Shown piece after piece: positions 31,655-38,126 of a stretch of DNA of 38,126 nucleotides. Both the position numbers and the translations under genes were made by a program. The notes beneath the pieces were generated by a model. The model made no database searches. It had not been told where the DNA came from and was given only the letters and a program-made list of their open reading frames with translations. Origin of the DNA: an uncultured Eubacteriales bacterium (GTDB lineage: Bacteria > Bacillota > Clostridia > Oscillospirales > Ruminococcaceae); assembly GCA_902493155.1 (NCBI GenBank), contig CABUOE010000002.1:1-38126 (forward strand). Reading direction: 5' to 3'. Position 1 is the first letter of the stretch, and every line of letters starts with the position of its first letter.

Positions 31655-31683
31655 TTGATAAACGGTGGCTACTTTGCTATAAT
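31655..31683 (+). promoter_or_regulatory. SigA-type promoter for the Trk/Ktr gene
   Basis: TTGATA (31655-31660), a 17-nt spacer and TATAAT (31678-31683) lie 46 nt upstream of the GTG start. Confidence 0.8.
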
Positions 31684-31728
31684 TCATCTTAATGGATTCT
31701 TTATCTGTTGAACGAAGGAGATCATGAA

Positions 31729-33108
31729 GTGAGAATGCCGAAGCACAGTTTGAACGAAAACGCATCGAGCAAGTTGTTCCACAACCCGGCAATGGTAATC
31801 GTTTCAAGCTTTTTTATCCTGATTTTGGTGGGAACGTTTCTTTTGATGCTGCCTATCTGCAGCCGAAGCGGCGAAGTAACGCCGTTTTTGAATTCACTTT
31901 TTACCGCTACTTCTGCCACCTGCGTGACGGGACTTGTTGTTTATGATACCTATACCTATTTTAGTATTTTCGGACAATGTGTCATCATTACCTTGATCCA
32001 GCTAGGCGGGTTGGGCCTTGTGACCCTGACGAGCTTTTTTTACCTGATCATCGGTAAAAAAATGGGGCTGCGCACTGCTCATCTAGCGCAGGAATCAGTG
32101 AGTTCCGACGAGCATATCAATACGGTTCATCTTATTAAGATGGTGGTTATTCTCACCTTCCTTTTTGAATTTGTGGGAACGCTGATTCTGCTTACCCAGT
32201 TTGTGCCGCGATTTGGCGCATACGGGGCATTTATGTCGGTGTTTTTCGCCATTTCATCTTACTGCAATGCCGGATTCGATTTGCTGGGTATGAACGGGGA
32301 ATTTTCCAGCCTCGTCTCCATGCAGGGCAATCCGGTTGTCACCTTTACAATTATGGCGCTTATCGTTTGTGGAGGGCTTGGCTTTATCGTCTGGCAGGAC
32401 ATTTATAATTACCGCCGCCGGAGACGGCTGATGCTCCACAGCAAAATCGTTTTAATTACTACCGCGATTTTAATTGTAGTAGGATTTATCGGCTTTCTCG
32501 TTATGGAATGGAATAACCCGAGAACCATGGGCAATATGGACGTTTTGGGAAAAATGCACCATTCGCTGTTCCAGTCCGTCACCACAAGAACGGCGGGTTT
32601 CAATACCATTGATCTGAACGATATGACGGAAATCAGCAAATTGATTTCCATTGTGCTCATGTTCATTGGCGCCGCCCCGGGCTCCACTGGAGGCGGTATG
32701 AAGATTACCACCATGGTAGTACTGTTGATGACGGTTATTTCTATTATTCGCGGGCGGACAGAAACTATTGTGCTGCGTCGGAAGGTGGACAAAACTATCG
32801 TCTATAAGGCGCTGGCAGTAGCTTCCTTGGCCGGCATGCTGGTCATTTTGACGACAGCGATTCTCTTGCTGACAGGAGACGCCAAAAGCGGCATCAATGC
32901 TTTGTTTGAGACGGTATCCGCCTTTGGTACTGTGGGCCTTTCTGTAGGCGTAACCGGTCAGGCGGGGCTAATTTCAAAAATTATGCTGATTATCACCATG
33001 TTTTTAGGCAGGGTGGGACCAGTTGCGTTCGCACTTTCGATTTCTCTCCGCAGCGGCAGTAAATTGACCCGTCAGGTGGTACCGGAAGGGAAAATCTGGG
33101 TCGGCTGA
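31729..33108 (+). CDS. TrkH/KtrB-family potassium uptake membrane protein
   Basis: The 459-residue membrane protein has the four pore repeats of the family: ATSATCVTGLVV, SYCNAGFDLLG, TTRTAGFNTID and SAFGTVGLSVGV. It also has the gating loop GAAPGSTGGGMKITT. It moves K+ (often with Na+) through the membrane and normally works with a cytoplasmic RCK-type subunit (KtrA/TrkA), which is not encoded in this window. AAGGAG at 31715-31720 best fits GTG 31729; ATG 31735 and TTG 31708 are alternatives. Confidence 0.93.
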   Translation: MRMPKHSLNENASSKLFHNPAMVIVSSFFILILVGTFLLMLPICSRSGEVTPFLNSLFTATSATCVTGLVVYDTYTYFSIFGQCVIITLIQLGGLGLVTLTSFFYLIIGKKMGLRTAHLAQESVSSDEHINTVHLIKMVVILTFLFEFVGTLILLTQFVPRFGAYGAFMSVFFAISSYCNAGFDLLGMNGEFSSLVSMQGNPVVTFTIMALIVCGGLGFIVWQDIYNYRRRRRLMLHSKIVLITTAILIVVGFIGFLVMEWNNPRTMGNMDVLGKMHHSLFQSVTTRTAGFNTIDLNDMTEISKLISIVLMFIGAAPGSTGGGMKITTMVVLLMTVISIIRGRTETIVLRRKVDKTIVYKALAVASLAGMLVILTTAILLLTGDAKSGINALFETVSAFGTVGLSVGVTGQAGLISKIMLIITMFLGRVGPVAFALSISLRSGSKLTRQVVPEGKIWVG

Positions 33109-33124
33109 TTAATGGAGTGCTGCT

Positions 33125-33670
33125 ATGAAATTGATGATTGCATCGGACATCCACGGTTCTTGTTTTTATACCGAACGTATGCTGGAACGATATCGGGCAG
33201 AAGGAGCAGAGAAACTTCTTCTCTTGGGAGATATTCTGTATCACGGCCCGCGGAACGATCTGCCTAAAGGGTATGATCCGAAAGGCGTCGCAAGGCTTCT
33301 CAATTCTGTAAAGAAAGAGCTCCTTTGCGTACGGGGAAACTGCGACGCCGAAGTCGATCAGATGATGCTGGAGTTTCCGATTTTGGCAGAGTATGCCGTG
33401 CTGTGGCTGGAGGGGAAAATGGTTTTTGCAACTCACGGCCATCATAATGGAGCGGATAACCCGCCGCCATTACAGCAGGGAAGCATCCTTCTCCACGGGC
33501 ATACTCACCTGATGACGATGGAACAACGAGAGGGGTATCTGTATCTGAATCCCGGGTCTGTTTCATTGCCCAAGGGTGGAAATCCCAACAGCTATATGGT
33601 GTTTGACGATGGAGTTTTTTATCTAAAAGATATGGCAGGAACTATTTTGCAGCAGTATGCACTCATATAG
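33125..33670 (+). CDS. YfcE-type calcineurin-like phosphodiesterase
   Basis: The 181-residue metallophosphoesterase has ASDIHGS (Asp8, His10), LLLGDILYHGPRN, the metal-ligand region VRGNCDAEVD, ATHGHH and HGHTH. Known members cleave artificial phosphodiesters; the natural substrate is uncertain. It follows the potassium transporter after 16 nt and probably shares its transcript. Confidence 0.93.
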   Translation: MKLMIASDIHGSCFYTERMLERYRAEGAEKLLLLGDILYHGPRNDLPKGYDPKGVARLLNSVKKELLCVRGNCDAEVDQMMLEFPILAEYAVLWLEGKMVFATHGHHNGADNPPPLQQGSILLHGHTHLMTMEQREGYLYLNPGSVSLPKGGNPNSYMVFDDGVFYLKDMAGTILQQYALI

Positions 33671-33696
33671 CAAAAAAGAAAGACATTAAATATTAG

Positions 33697-33725
33697 AATA
33701 CGCCTCCATGTTGTGGAGGCGTATT
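33697..33725 (+). terminator. Terminator after the phosphodiesterase gene
   Basis: A 12-bp stem AATACGCCTCCA/TGGAGGCGTATT (33697-33708 with 33714-33725) with a TGTTG loop and a TA-rich tail. It can also serve the convergent minus-strand lipoprotein gene. Confidence 0.85.
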
Positions 33726-33757
33726 TATATATATTGTATTTTTGAATGATATGTGGC

Positions 33758-34567
33758 TTAAGGCCATTGAATCGGGGAGATGACGTCGGATTCCGGAGAA
33801 TCCGCATCAGGTTTCGAGAAAGTTTCCTCAGACTCCGGGGAAGCTGTCCCCATCTCTGAAGAAACCGCTCCTGATTCCGAAGAACTCTCCGCCCCTTCGA
33901 GAGAAAGCACGGTCGCAAGTTTGCTTTGGGCGATTTCCGCAAGGTCATATAACCCGAATTCATCGGAAGCTGTTTTGTCAATCACTGCCTGCACCTGATC
34001 CAAAGGAAGCTGGGCGTCGATATACTCCTGCGGCGTGTGTTCAACCAGCCAGCCAATGGAGTAAATTTCTCCGTCCGCATCGTTGACAAAGGCAAGAGGG
34101 CCGCAGAAGGCGCGGTTGATCTGTTCCTGATTGCCGGAATAGAGCGCATCGATCTCACTGAAAGAATAGCCCAGCATATCCTGTATTTCGGAAAGCGTCA
34201 ATTCCGGAGCAAAAGATTCACAGAATTATGGTGTAAGCACTGGCCGTACTAATTCCGTAAAAACATCTTTTGGAATTTTGAAATATTCAATGAATTCAAG
34301 AATGGTAAAGTTTTTCTGCCGGACTTGCTGCCATTCTGCATATGCTTCGTCACCTACGTAATCAATTAATGCACTGCTAATACTGTGGTATCGCTCATCT
34401 ATTGAAAAGTCGGGTGCAATTCCCCCAGTACCTGTTTTTCCGTCTGATATTTCTTGATTACTGCTGGTAGGCTCTGTATTATTTTCCTCCGGAGGATTAG
34501 AATTACCACAGCCGGCGAATAAGACGCATAAGCATGTGGTTAGTAATAGAATAAGTGCTTTTTTCAT
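33758..34567 (-). pseudogene. Lipoprotein gene interrupted by one in-frame stop codon
   Basis: The minus-strand frame starts at ATG 34567 (MKKALILLLTTCLCVLFAGC, signal peptide with lipobox LFAGC) after AGGAGGAG. It runs 113 codons to LVRPVLTP and a TAA (34226-34228). The same frame continues without another stop for 156 codons: FCESFAPELTLSEIQDMLGY, SFSEIDALYSGN, AFCGPLAFVND, down to a Ser/Glu-rich low-complexity tail near 33780-33900. No good ribosome binding site precedes the second part, so one 269-residue-plus protein was probably split by a nonsense mutation. Function unknown. The upstream mobile element may have cut the gene from its promoter. Confidence 0.75.
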
Positions 34568-34589
34568 ATAAGTTCTCCTCCTAATCTGC

Positions 34590-34640
34590 ATAATTATAGT
34601 TTGGACCATACGGTGGGACCGGAACATTTATATTAGGAAA
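34590..34640. other. Candidate attachment-site end of the integrated element
   Basis: Between the lipoprotein gene and the recombinase gene lies an imperfect dyad around GGACCATACGGTGGGACC (34604-34621). Sites of large serine recombinases are short imperfect dyads beside the recombinase gene end, so this is where one element boundary should be. The other end lies outside the window, so it cannot be confirmed here. Confidence 0.35.
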
Positions 34641-34654
34641 ACAAACTGCCTTTT

Positions 34655-34682
34655 AAAATGCGGTTCATCTAAACCGCGTTTT
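34655..34682 (-). terminator. Terminator-like hairpin at the recombinase gene end
   Basis: AAAATGCGGTT (34655-34665) pairs with AACCGCGTTTT (34672-34682), 11 bp with one G-T pair. It spans the TAG stop (34669-34671) of the recombinase and has only a short T-run on the minus strand. Confidence 0.5.
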
Positions 34683-36348
34683 CATGGGTGTTGACTTCAA
34701 TGTATTCCGCAACTCTGCGGTACTCGTTGGCAAATTTGAACCTGACGCTAATATTGCCATTTTCGTATACTCTGATTGTGTCAACAAGCTCAATCAAAAT
34801 ATCTCTTGTCAGTTTGTTGATGTTTTCATACTTCCGAAAAGCTACTAAAAATGGATTTTCTACATCAACCCTATTTTCAAGCTCTGCCTTTTCCTCTTGC
34901 AGATTTCCTATGACTTCACTAATGGCTTCTATTTGCCGCTCGTAGTCCTCTTTCATCTGGCGGTAATCTTTATGGGTAATTTCGCCGTCTTTCCAGTCCT
35001 GATAAATGCTTTGCTTGTAGTGTGATATTTTGGAAAGCTCTTTTTCCTTTGACGCTATCAATTCATTCAGCCGAATAGACTGACTCTTTTGAAGCGGAGC
35101 GGTGTTAATGCGTGAAACCATTTCCGATAGAGAAACCGCAATGTAAACCTGTTGCTTAATGGCATACAACACAGCCTGTTCTAAATGGTTGTGCTTAATC
35201 GTATGTTTGGTACAAGCAGTTTTTGATTGGTCTTTGTAAGTGCGGCAATAGTAATACACATTTCCTCTGACCTTGCTTCGTGTCATGGCCTTGCCACAAT
35301 CTGCACAGCGTAAGAAGCCGCTGAACAAATATAGCGTTTTTTGCTTCGGTGCGGTTCGGGTATCCTTTTTCAAAAGCTCCTGCACCTTAGCAAAGTCCTC
35401 CCGGCTGATGATTGGTGCATGGGTGTTTTCAACAATAAACCATTCGTCTTCGGGAACAGTTTCCTGAACATGGATTTTATAGCTCTTAATGCGGTAACGC
35501 CCCTGTACCATATCACCTACATAAATGCGATTCTTCAAAAGATTGCTGACGCTCATAGCACACCATAATGGATTGCCACCTACAACATTGGGATTTTTGT
35601 ACTTCATACCTTTACTTTTCTTATAAGCCGCCGGGCATAAGATACCGCTGTCGTTGAGTTTGCGGACAATGGCGTTTTTGCTCATGCCCTCCAAAAACCA
35701 TGTGAAAATGCTTTTGACATTCTCGGCGGCTTCTTCATCAATAATAAGAGCGTTCTTATCCTCCGGGTCTTTCTGATAACCATAAGCGGCAAAAGAGCCT
35801 ATATGTAAGCCTTTTTCCCGCTTCTTATCAAAGGTTCTGCGGACGCTTTCTGATGTACCCCTTGCGTGTTCCTCGTTCAGAACGCCCTGAACCGGAACCG
35901 CTATGTTTTGTGCGTTCTGCGGGTCTTTGTAAGTATCAATGGGCTGTTGGTACAGAGAAATAAACCGTACATTGTTTCGGGGGAACCAATCGCCAAGATA
36001 ATAGCTTTGATCGCCGTTGTTACGAAAACTACGGGCAAGGTTCTTCACGATAACACAGTTGATTTTTCCCTTTTGAATATCGGCTAACAATCTTTGAAAG
36101 TTTTCGCGTTCCTCGTCTGTTGTACCACTTACGCCGTCATCAACATATTCGTCAATGAAAATATACTCGTCATCATCGTCCTGCTGTTCAAGAAAATCTG
36201 TCAAAATCAGTCTTTGGTTGGTAATGCTTTCGGATTCGTCCTTTCCGCGCTTATCTTCACGGGAAAGCCGGATATAAAAGGCTACATACCATACCTTGTT
36301 CTTTGAAGCTGCTTTTGTAATGCTCTGCCTGTTGGCTACTCTTGCCAT
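34669..36348 (-). CDS. Large serine site-specific recombinase
   Basis: The 559-residue recombinase has an N-terminal resolvase domain with the catalytic Ser29 in FYIRLSRED, EYVDDGVSGT and VIVKNLARSFRN. A recombinase domain (about 190-310) and a zinc beta-ribbon (CADCGKAMTRSKV...CRTYK...ACTKH, about 350-390) follow. Then come a coiled coil (about 430-500) and a C-terminal domain typical of clostridial conjugative elements (DUF4368-like). Known role: integration and excision of the element through att sites. Start ATG with GGAGG; promoter at 36379-36407. Confidence 0.95.
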   Translation of the reverse strand: MARVANRQSITKAASKNKVWYVAFYIRLSREDKRGKDESESITNQRLILTDFLEQQDDDDEYIFIDEYVDDGVSGTTDEERENFQRLLADIQKGKINCVIVKNLARSFRNNGDQSYYLGDWFPRNNVRFISLYQQPIDTYKDPQNAQNIAVPVQGVLNEEHARGTSESVRRTFDKKREKGLHIGSFAAYGYQKDPEDKNALIIDEEAAENVKSIFTWFLEGMSKNAIVRKLNDSGILCPAAYKKSKGMKYKNPNVVGGNPLWCAMSVSNLLKNRIYVGDMVQGRYRIKSYKIHVQETVPEDEWFIVENTHAPIISREDFAKVQELLKKDTRTAPKQKTLYLFSGFLRCADCGKAMTRSKVRGNVYYYCRTYKDQSKTACTKHTIKHNHLEQAVLYAIKQQVYIAVSLSEMVSRINTAPLQKSQSIRLNELIASKEKELSKISHYKQSIYQDWKDGEITHKDYRQMKEDYERQIEAISEVIGNLQEEKAELENRVDVENPFLVAFRKYENINKLTRDILIELVDTIRVYENGNISVRFKFANEYRRVAEYIEVNTHENAV

Positions 36349-36378
36349 GTGTCCTCCTTCCTATCACATTACACCTAT

Positions 36379-36407
36379 ATTATACCATTTTGGCGTAATG
36401 CGAACAA
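36379..36407 (-). promoter_or_regulatory. Promoter for the recombinase with flanking inverted repeat
   Basis: On the minus strand TTGTTC (36402-36407), a 17-nt spacer and TATAAT (36379-36384). CATTACACC (36367-36375) and GGCGTAATG (36392-36400) form an 8-of-9 inverted repeat on either side of the -10, a plausible operator. Confidence 0.65.
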
Positions 36408-36431
36408 TGTTGTCGAAGGCACAAAGCCGCA

Positions 36432-36695
36432 TTATAAGCCGCTTTTCTTGCGTATCATAAAGTTGGTAAGCACCTCTTGAATCGGCGGTGCAGTATCGTC
36501 AAATTCAAGTTTTATGCCTACTTCACCACAGCGGAAGCACAACGGATTTTTCAGTTTTTCCAAAACATAAGCGGGCCGTTTTTCTTTCGGCAGGGTATTG
36601 TCAAATTCCAGTGTGCTAATATCAGCCAGCTTTGACCTATCCACTGTATCCATATTTACGCTCATAAAACTGTCAATCAATGCGGAAGTAATCAT
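36432..36695 (-). CDS. Small accessory protein of the mobile element, probably 5'-frameshifted
   Basis: The 87-residue frame has SVNMDTVDRSKLADISTLEF, a NPLCFRCG segment and a basic end. I do not know its function, but small proteins of this style occur in Tn1549/CTn-type elements. AAGGAGG sits before ATGATG (near 36701), which opens MMNDYFRID and then stops. The body continues in another frame as DSFMSVNM. A tandem CAAT repeat at 36674-36681 separates the two. ATG 36695 (MITSALIDSF) may be only an artefact start after a 4-nt duplication. Confidence 0.6.
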   Translation of the reverse strand: MITSALIDSFMSVNMDTVDRSKLADISTLEFDNTLPKEKRPAYVLEKLKNPLCFRCGEVGIKLEFDDTAPPIQEVLTNFMIRKKSGL

Positions 36696-36764
36696 TCATC
36701 ATGCCCTCCTTACTCTGCATGATTAAATATATGCGTTTTCCCGTTTGTCCTATGAGAAAACACA

Positions 36765-36802
36765 AACAGCCACCACTTTTATCATCAAAAGTGATGGCTG
36801 TT
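36765..36802. terminator. Hairpin after the 64-residue accessory gene
   Basis: A 16-bp stem with one mismatch (36765-36780 with 36787-36802) around ATCATC lies downstream of the stop at 36840 on the minus strand. A mixed T-rich tail follows (TGTGTTTTC), so termination is possible. Confidence 0.55.
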
Positions 36803-36815
36803 AATCTTTCCTCAT

Positions 36816-36840
36816 ACTTCGGGCCAACTTGGCCCGAAGT
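36816..36840. repeat. 25-nt perfect palindrome, copy 1
   Basis: Arm ACTTCGGGCCAA, a single central C, then TTGGCCCGAAGT. An identical copy is at 37982-38006. It overlaps the end of the 64-residue gene. Confidence 0.9.
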
Positions 36841-37034
36841 CAATAAGAGCTGTTCTGATAGTAAGCTTCCGCTTCCTCTATGCCGCAAGTATCGAAAACA
36901 TAGTGAAGCTCTGAAACCACACGTTTTATATCGTCCGGGCTGAAATCGCAGTTTTCCATAGCCCGAATGACATAGCCACGGCAAGCGCCGTTGCTCCATT
37001 GCTGATATAGCAATGACTGTAATTCCTTATCCAT
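36840..37034 (-). CDS. Small accessory protein of the mobile element
   Basis: The 64-residue acidic, helical protein (MDKELQSLLYQQWSNGACRG, ...DFSPDDIKRVVSELHYVF) is not recognised as a known family. The gene has GGAG 11 nt before its ATG. It lies between a structured non-coding stretch and the palindrome, and runs in the same direction as the recombinase, so it belongs to the element. Its stop codon includes the first base of the palindrome. Confidence 0.65.
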   Translation of the reverse strand: MDKELQSLLYQQWSNGACRGYVIRAMENCDFSPDDIKRVVSELHYVFDTCGIEEAEAYYQNSSY

Positions 37035-37485
37035 AGTAAAACTCCATTCATCAATCAGGAGTATGCCGCGCTGTTATAAGTCGGCTTGTCGTAAGACAGA
37101 AAAAAGCGGCGCAGCACTCCCTTTATATAAAAACGATAGCCCGGACGGGCGGCGGCAACCGCCCTCATGGGAATTTCACCCCGCCCCATGCTGATGGCGC
37201 GACGGTCAATGCTGTGAAGCGTTCAAACCGTAAGTATCATTGTATCAATCAAAAGATTATCGCCGGACAGACTGCCACATCTGCCTTGTCACAGTTAGTA
37301 GGAATCGCTCACGCTCCGTTTGGGTTTTCCCCCTTTCAACGGGCGGTCTTGGCGTACCCTGCGGCCTGGCTCCCTCTTGATTGAACGTATCCGGGCTATC
37401 GGTATTCAGTTGTCAAGGAACGGCAGACGGAGAAAAACTCCTTCTAATAGCCATGTGATTTGAAGCCCAAATTCGGAACTGGAAA
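37035..37485 (-). other. 450-nt structured non-coding stretch in the element
   Basis: No convincing gene lies here. Hairpins include GGGCGG/CCGCCC (37147-37152 with 37159-37164) and CATGGG/CCCATG (37166-37171 with 37185-37190). The sequence is more GC-rich than its surroundings. On the minus strand TTGACA occurs near 37408-37413, but no good -10 follows. It could be an origin of transfer, a leader RNA or an untranslated control region; I cannot decide. Confidence 0.4.
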
Positions 37486-37905
37486 TCAAGACTTTTTTAA
37501 AAATTCCTCCATGCTTTTCAATCCTTTCTCAATAGCAACCCTGACTGCTTTTTCATTTACACCCTCTGCTCGTGCAATATCGGATTTACTCATGCCAAGT
37601 ATGTAATGGGCATAAATTCTTTTTCCCTGCTTGTCCGGCAAGGAAGCGATTGCGGAGTGCAGTTGTTCGGCAGTAATTTTACGCTCGTAAATTTCGCAAG
37701 GGGAAAGGGATACAAAAAGAATATCCTTTTCGATCCCGTCGTCAGCGTCCAGCGAATAGTGGGCTTTGTTATAGAAGCGGCGGCGAATGTAATTCTTCTC
37801 TAACCGTTCTGCTTCCAGCAAAGCGTCCTTGATTTCATCGGGTATCTCAACAAAAAAGTCTGAATTATAAAACGGGTAATAGTCCCGTAGATTGATCTTT
37901 GCCAT
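37486..37905 (-). CDS. Sigma-70-like factor of the mobile element
   Basis: The 139-residue protein begins MAKINLRDYYPFYNSDFFVE and ends with a region-4-type helix-turn-helix (about 95-135: IYAHYILGMSKSDIARAEGV, NEKAVRVAIEKGLKSMEEFL). It lacks clear regions 1-3. Such sigma-like factors are typical of Tn916/Tn1549-type elements and probably control transfer genes (inference). The frame is open 5 codons upstream, but GGAGG fits ATG 37905. Confidence 0.85.
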   Translation of the reverse strand: MAKINLRDYYPFYNSDFFVEIPDEIKDALLEAERLEKNYIRRRFYNKAHYSLDADDGIEKDILFVSLSPCEIYERKITAEQLHSAIASLPDKQGKRIYAHYILGMSKSDIARAEGVNEKAVRVAIEKGLKSMEEFLKKS

Positions 37906-37981
37906 AAGGCGTTCCTCCATTTCGATTTTTTAGGGAATAGTGAATCGAAATGGAGCGGGAGGGGAACGACAGCGGGGGCGG

Positions 37982-38006
37982 ACTTCGGGCCAACTTGGCC
38001 CGAAGT
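37982..38006. repeat. 25-nt perfect palindrome, copy 2
   Basis: The sequence is identical to 36816-36840, 1166 bp apart, again between genes of the element. Confidence 0.9.
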
Positions 38007-38047
38007 GACAAAGCTTGTCCCATACGTTGTCAGTGAAAAAAGGGTAC

Positions 38048-38084
38048 AAAAAAACACCTTTACGCAAATTAGCGCGAAAGGTGT
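38048..38084 (-). terminator. Terminator for a minus-strand operon entering from the right
   Basis: ACACCTTT (38054-38061) pairs with AAAGGTGT (38077-38084), with CGC/GCG inside. On the minus strand the stem is followed by a T-run (A residues at 38048-38053). It ends an upstream transcript before the sigma-like gene. Confidence 0.8.
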
Positions 38085-38126
38085 CGAACAAAAAATGGGC
38101 GCAATAGCAGCCCACAAGTTGATATA

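Noticed and set aside
33780..33998. Plus-strand Ser/Glu-rich frame opposite the lipoprotein tail
   Set aside because: It mirrors the low-complexity tail of the minus-strand gene and lacks a ribosome binding site.
36673..36999. Long minus-strand frame across the palindrome and hairpin
   Set aside because: It overlaps the 64-residue gene in another frame and passes through a hairpin. Only its last few codons (MMNDYFRID) have a ribosome binding site.
37930..38115. Minus-strand frame of about 61 codons at the right edge
   Set aside because: It runs through the palindrome and the terminator and has no clear ribosome binding site.
1..38126. CRISPR array
   Set aside because: No regularly spaced direct repeats were seen; the only longer exact repeat is the pair of 25-nt palindromes.

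Overview
The window looks like chromosomal DNA of an anaerobic, endospore-lineage Firmicute of class Clostridia, most likely near the Oscillospiraceae/Ruminococcaceae (inference). The grounds are spoIVB next to spo0A, a PPi-type phosphofructokinase, a ferredoxin-linked 2-oxoacid oxidoreductase operon, strong AGGAGG ribosome binding sites, Zn-binding (C+) ribosomal proteins, and the Gram-positive S10-spc-alpha ribosomal cluster running through adk, map, infA and rpoA to rplQ.

Layout. 1-60: 5' part of a tRNA-Val on the minus strand. 260-2186: a signal-peptidase-like membrane protein that lacks the catalytic residues, then PPi-dependent phosphofructokinase. 2611-4895: spoIVB and spo0A; this Spo0A has Ser at the phosphoacceptor position. 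5099-8381: a MinD/ParA-like ATPase followed by the 2-oxoacid:ferredoxin oxidoreductase genes korDABC. 8502-10164: mutY and a UPF0340 gene. 10237-13469: a divergent regulatory pair, an ArsR-type regulator on the minus strand and a GntR(YtrA)-ABC transporter operon on the plus strand, with visible operator-like repeats between them. 13594-29583: the ribosomal protein supercluster, from a promoter and a structured leader with a terminator-like hairpin, through rpsJ to rplQ and a strong terminator. 29673-30899: a small membrane-anchored protein plus a HAD phosphatase. 30905-31543 (minus strand): an XRE/zinc-ribbon regulator and tRNA-Arg(CCT). 31655-33725: a Trk/Ktr-type K+ transporter subunit and a YfcE-type phosphodiesterase. 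33758-34567 (minus strand): a lipoprotein gene broken by one in-frame stop codon. 34590-38126: one end of an integrative/conjugative-type element, with a large serine recombinase, two small accessory genes, a sigma-like factor and a repeated 25-nt palindrome.

How the parts work together. The ribosomal cluster makes ribosomal proteins, the SecY translocon, adenylate kinase, methionine aminopeptidase, IF-1 and the RNA polymerase alpha subunit from what looks like one main promoter. The energy genes (PPi-PFK, Kor) fit fermentative metabolism based on ferredoxin. The most unusual points are four. Spo0A has lost the phosphorylation Asp and the receiver Lys but keeps its DNA-binding domain. The S10 gene has its conserved C-terminus in the +1 frame after a CTC AGG C heptamer. 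The rpsJ leader carries a terminator-like hairpin. The lipoprotein gene next to the mobile element has a nonsense codon.

All family calls come from reading motifs by eye; no database search was run.
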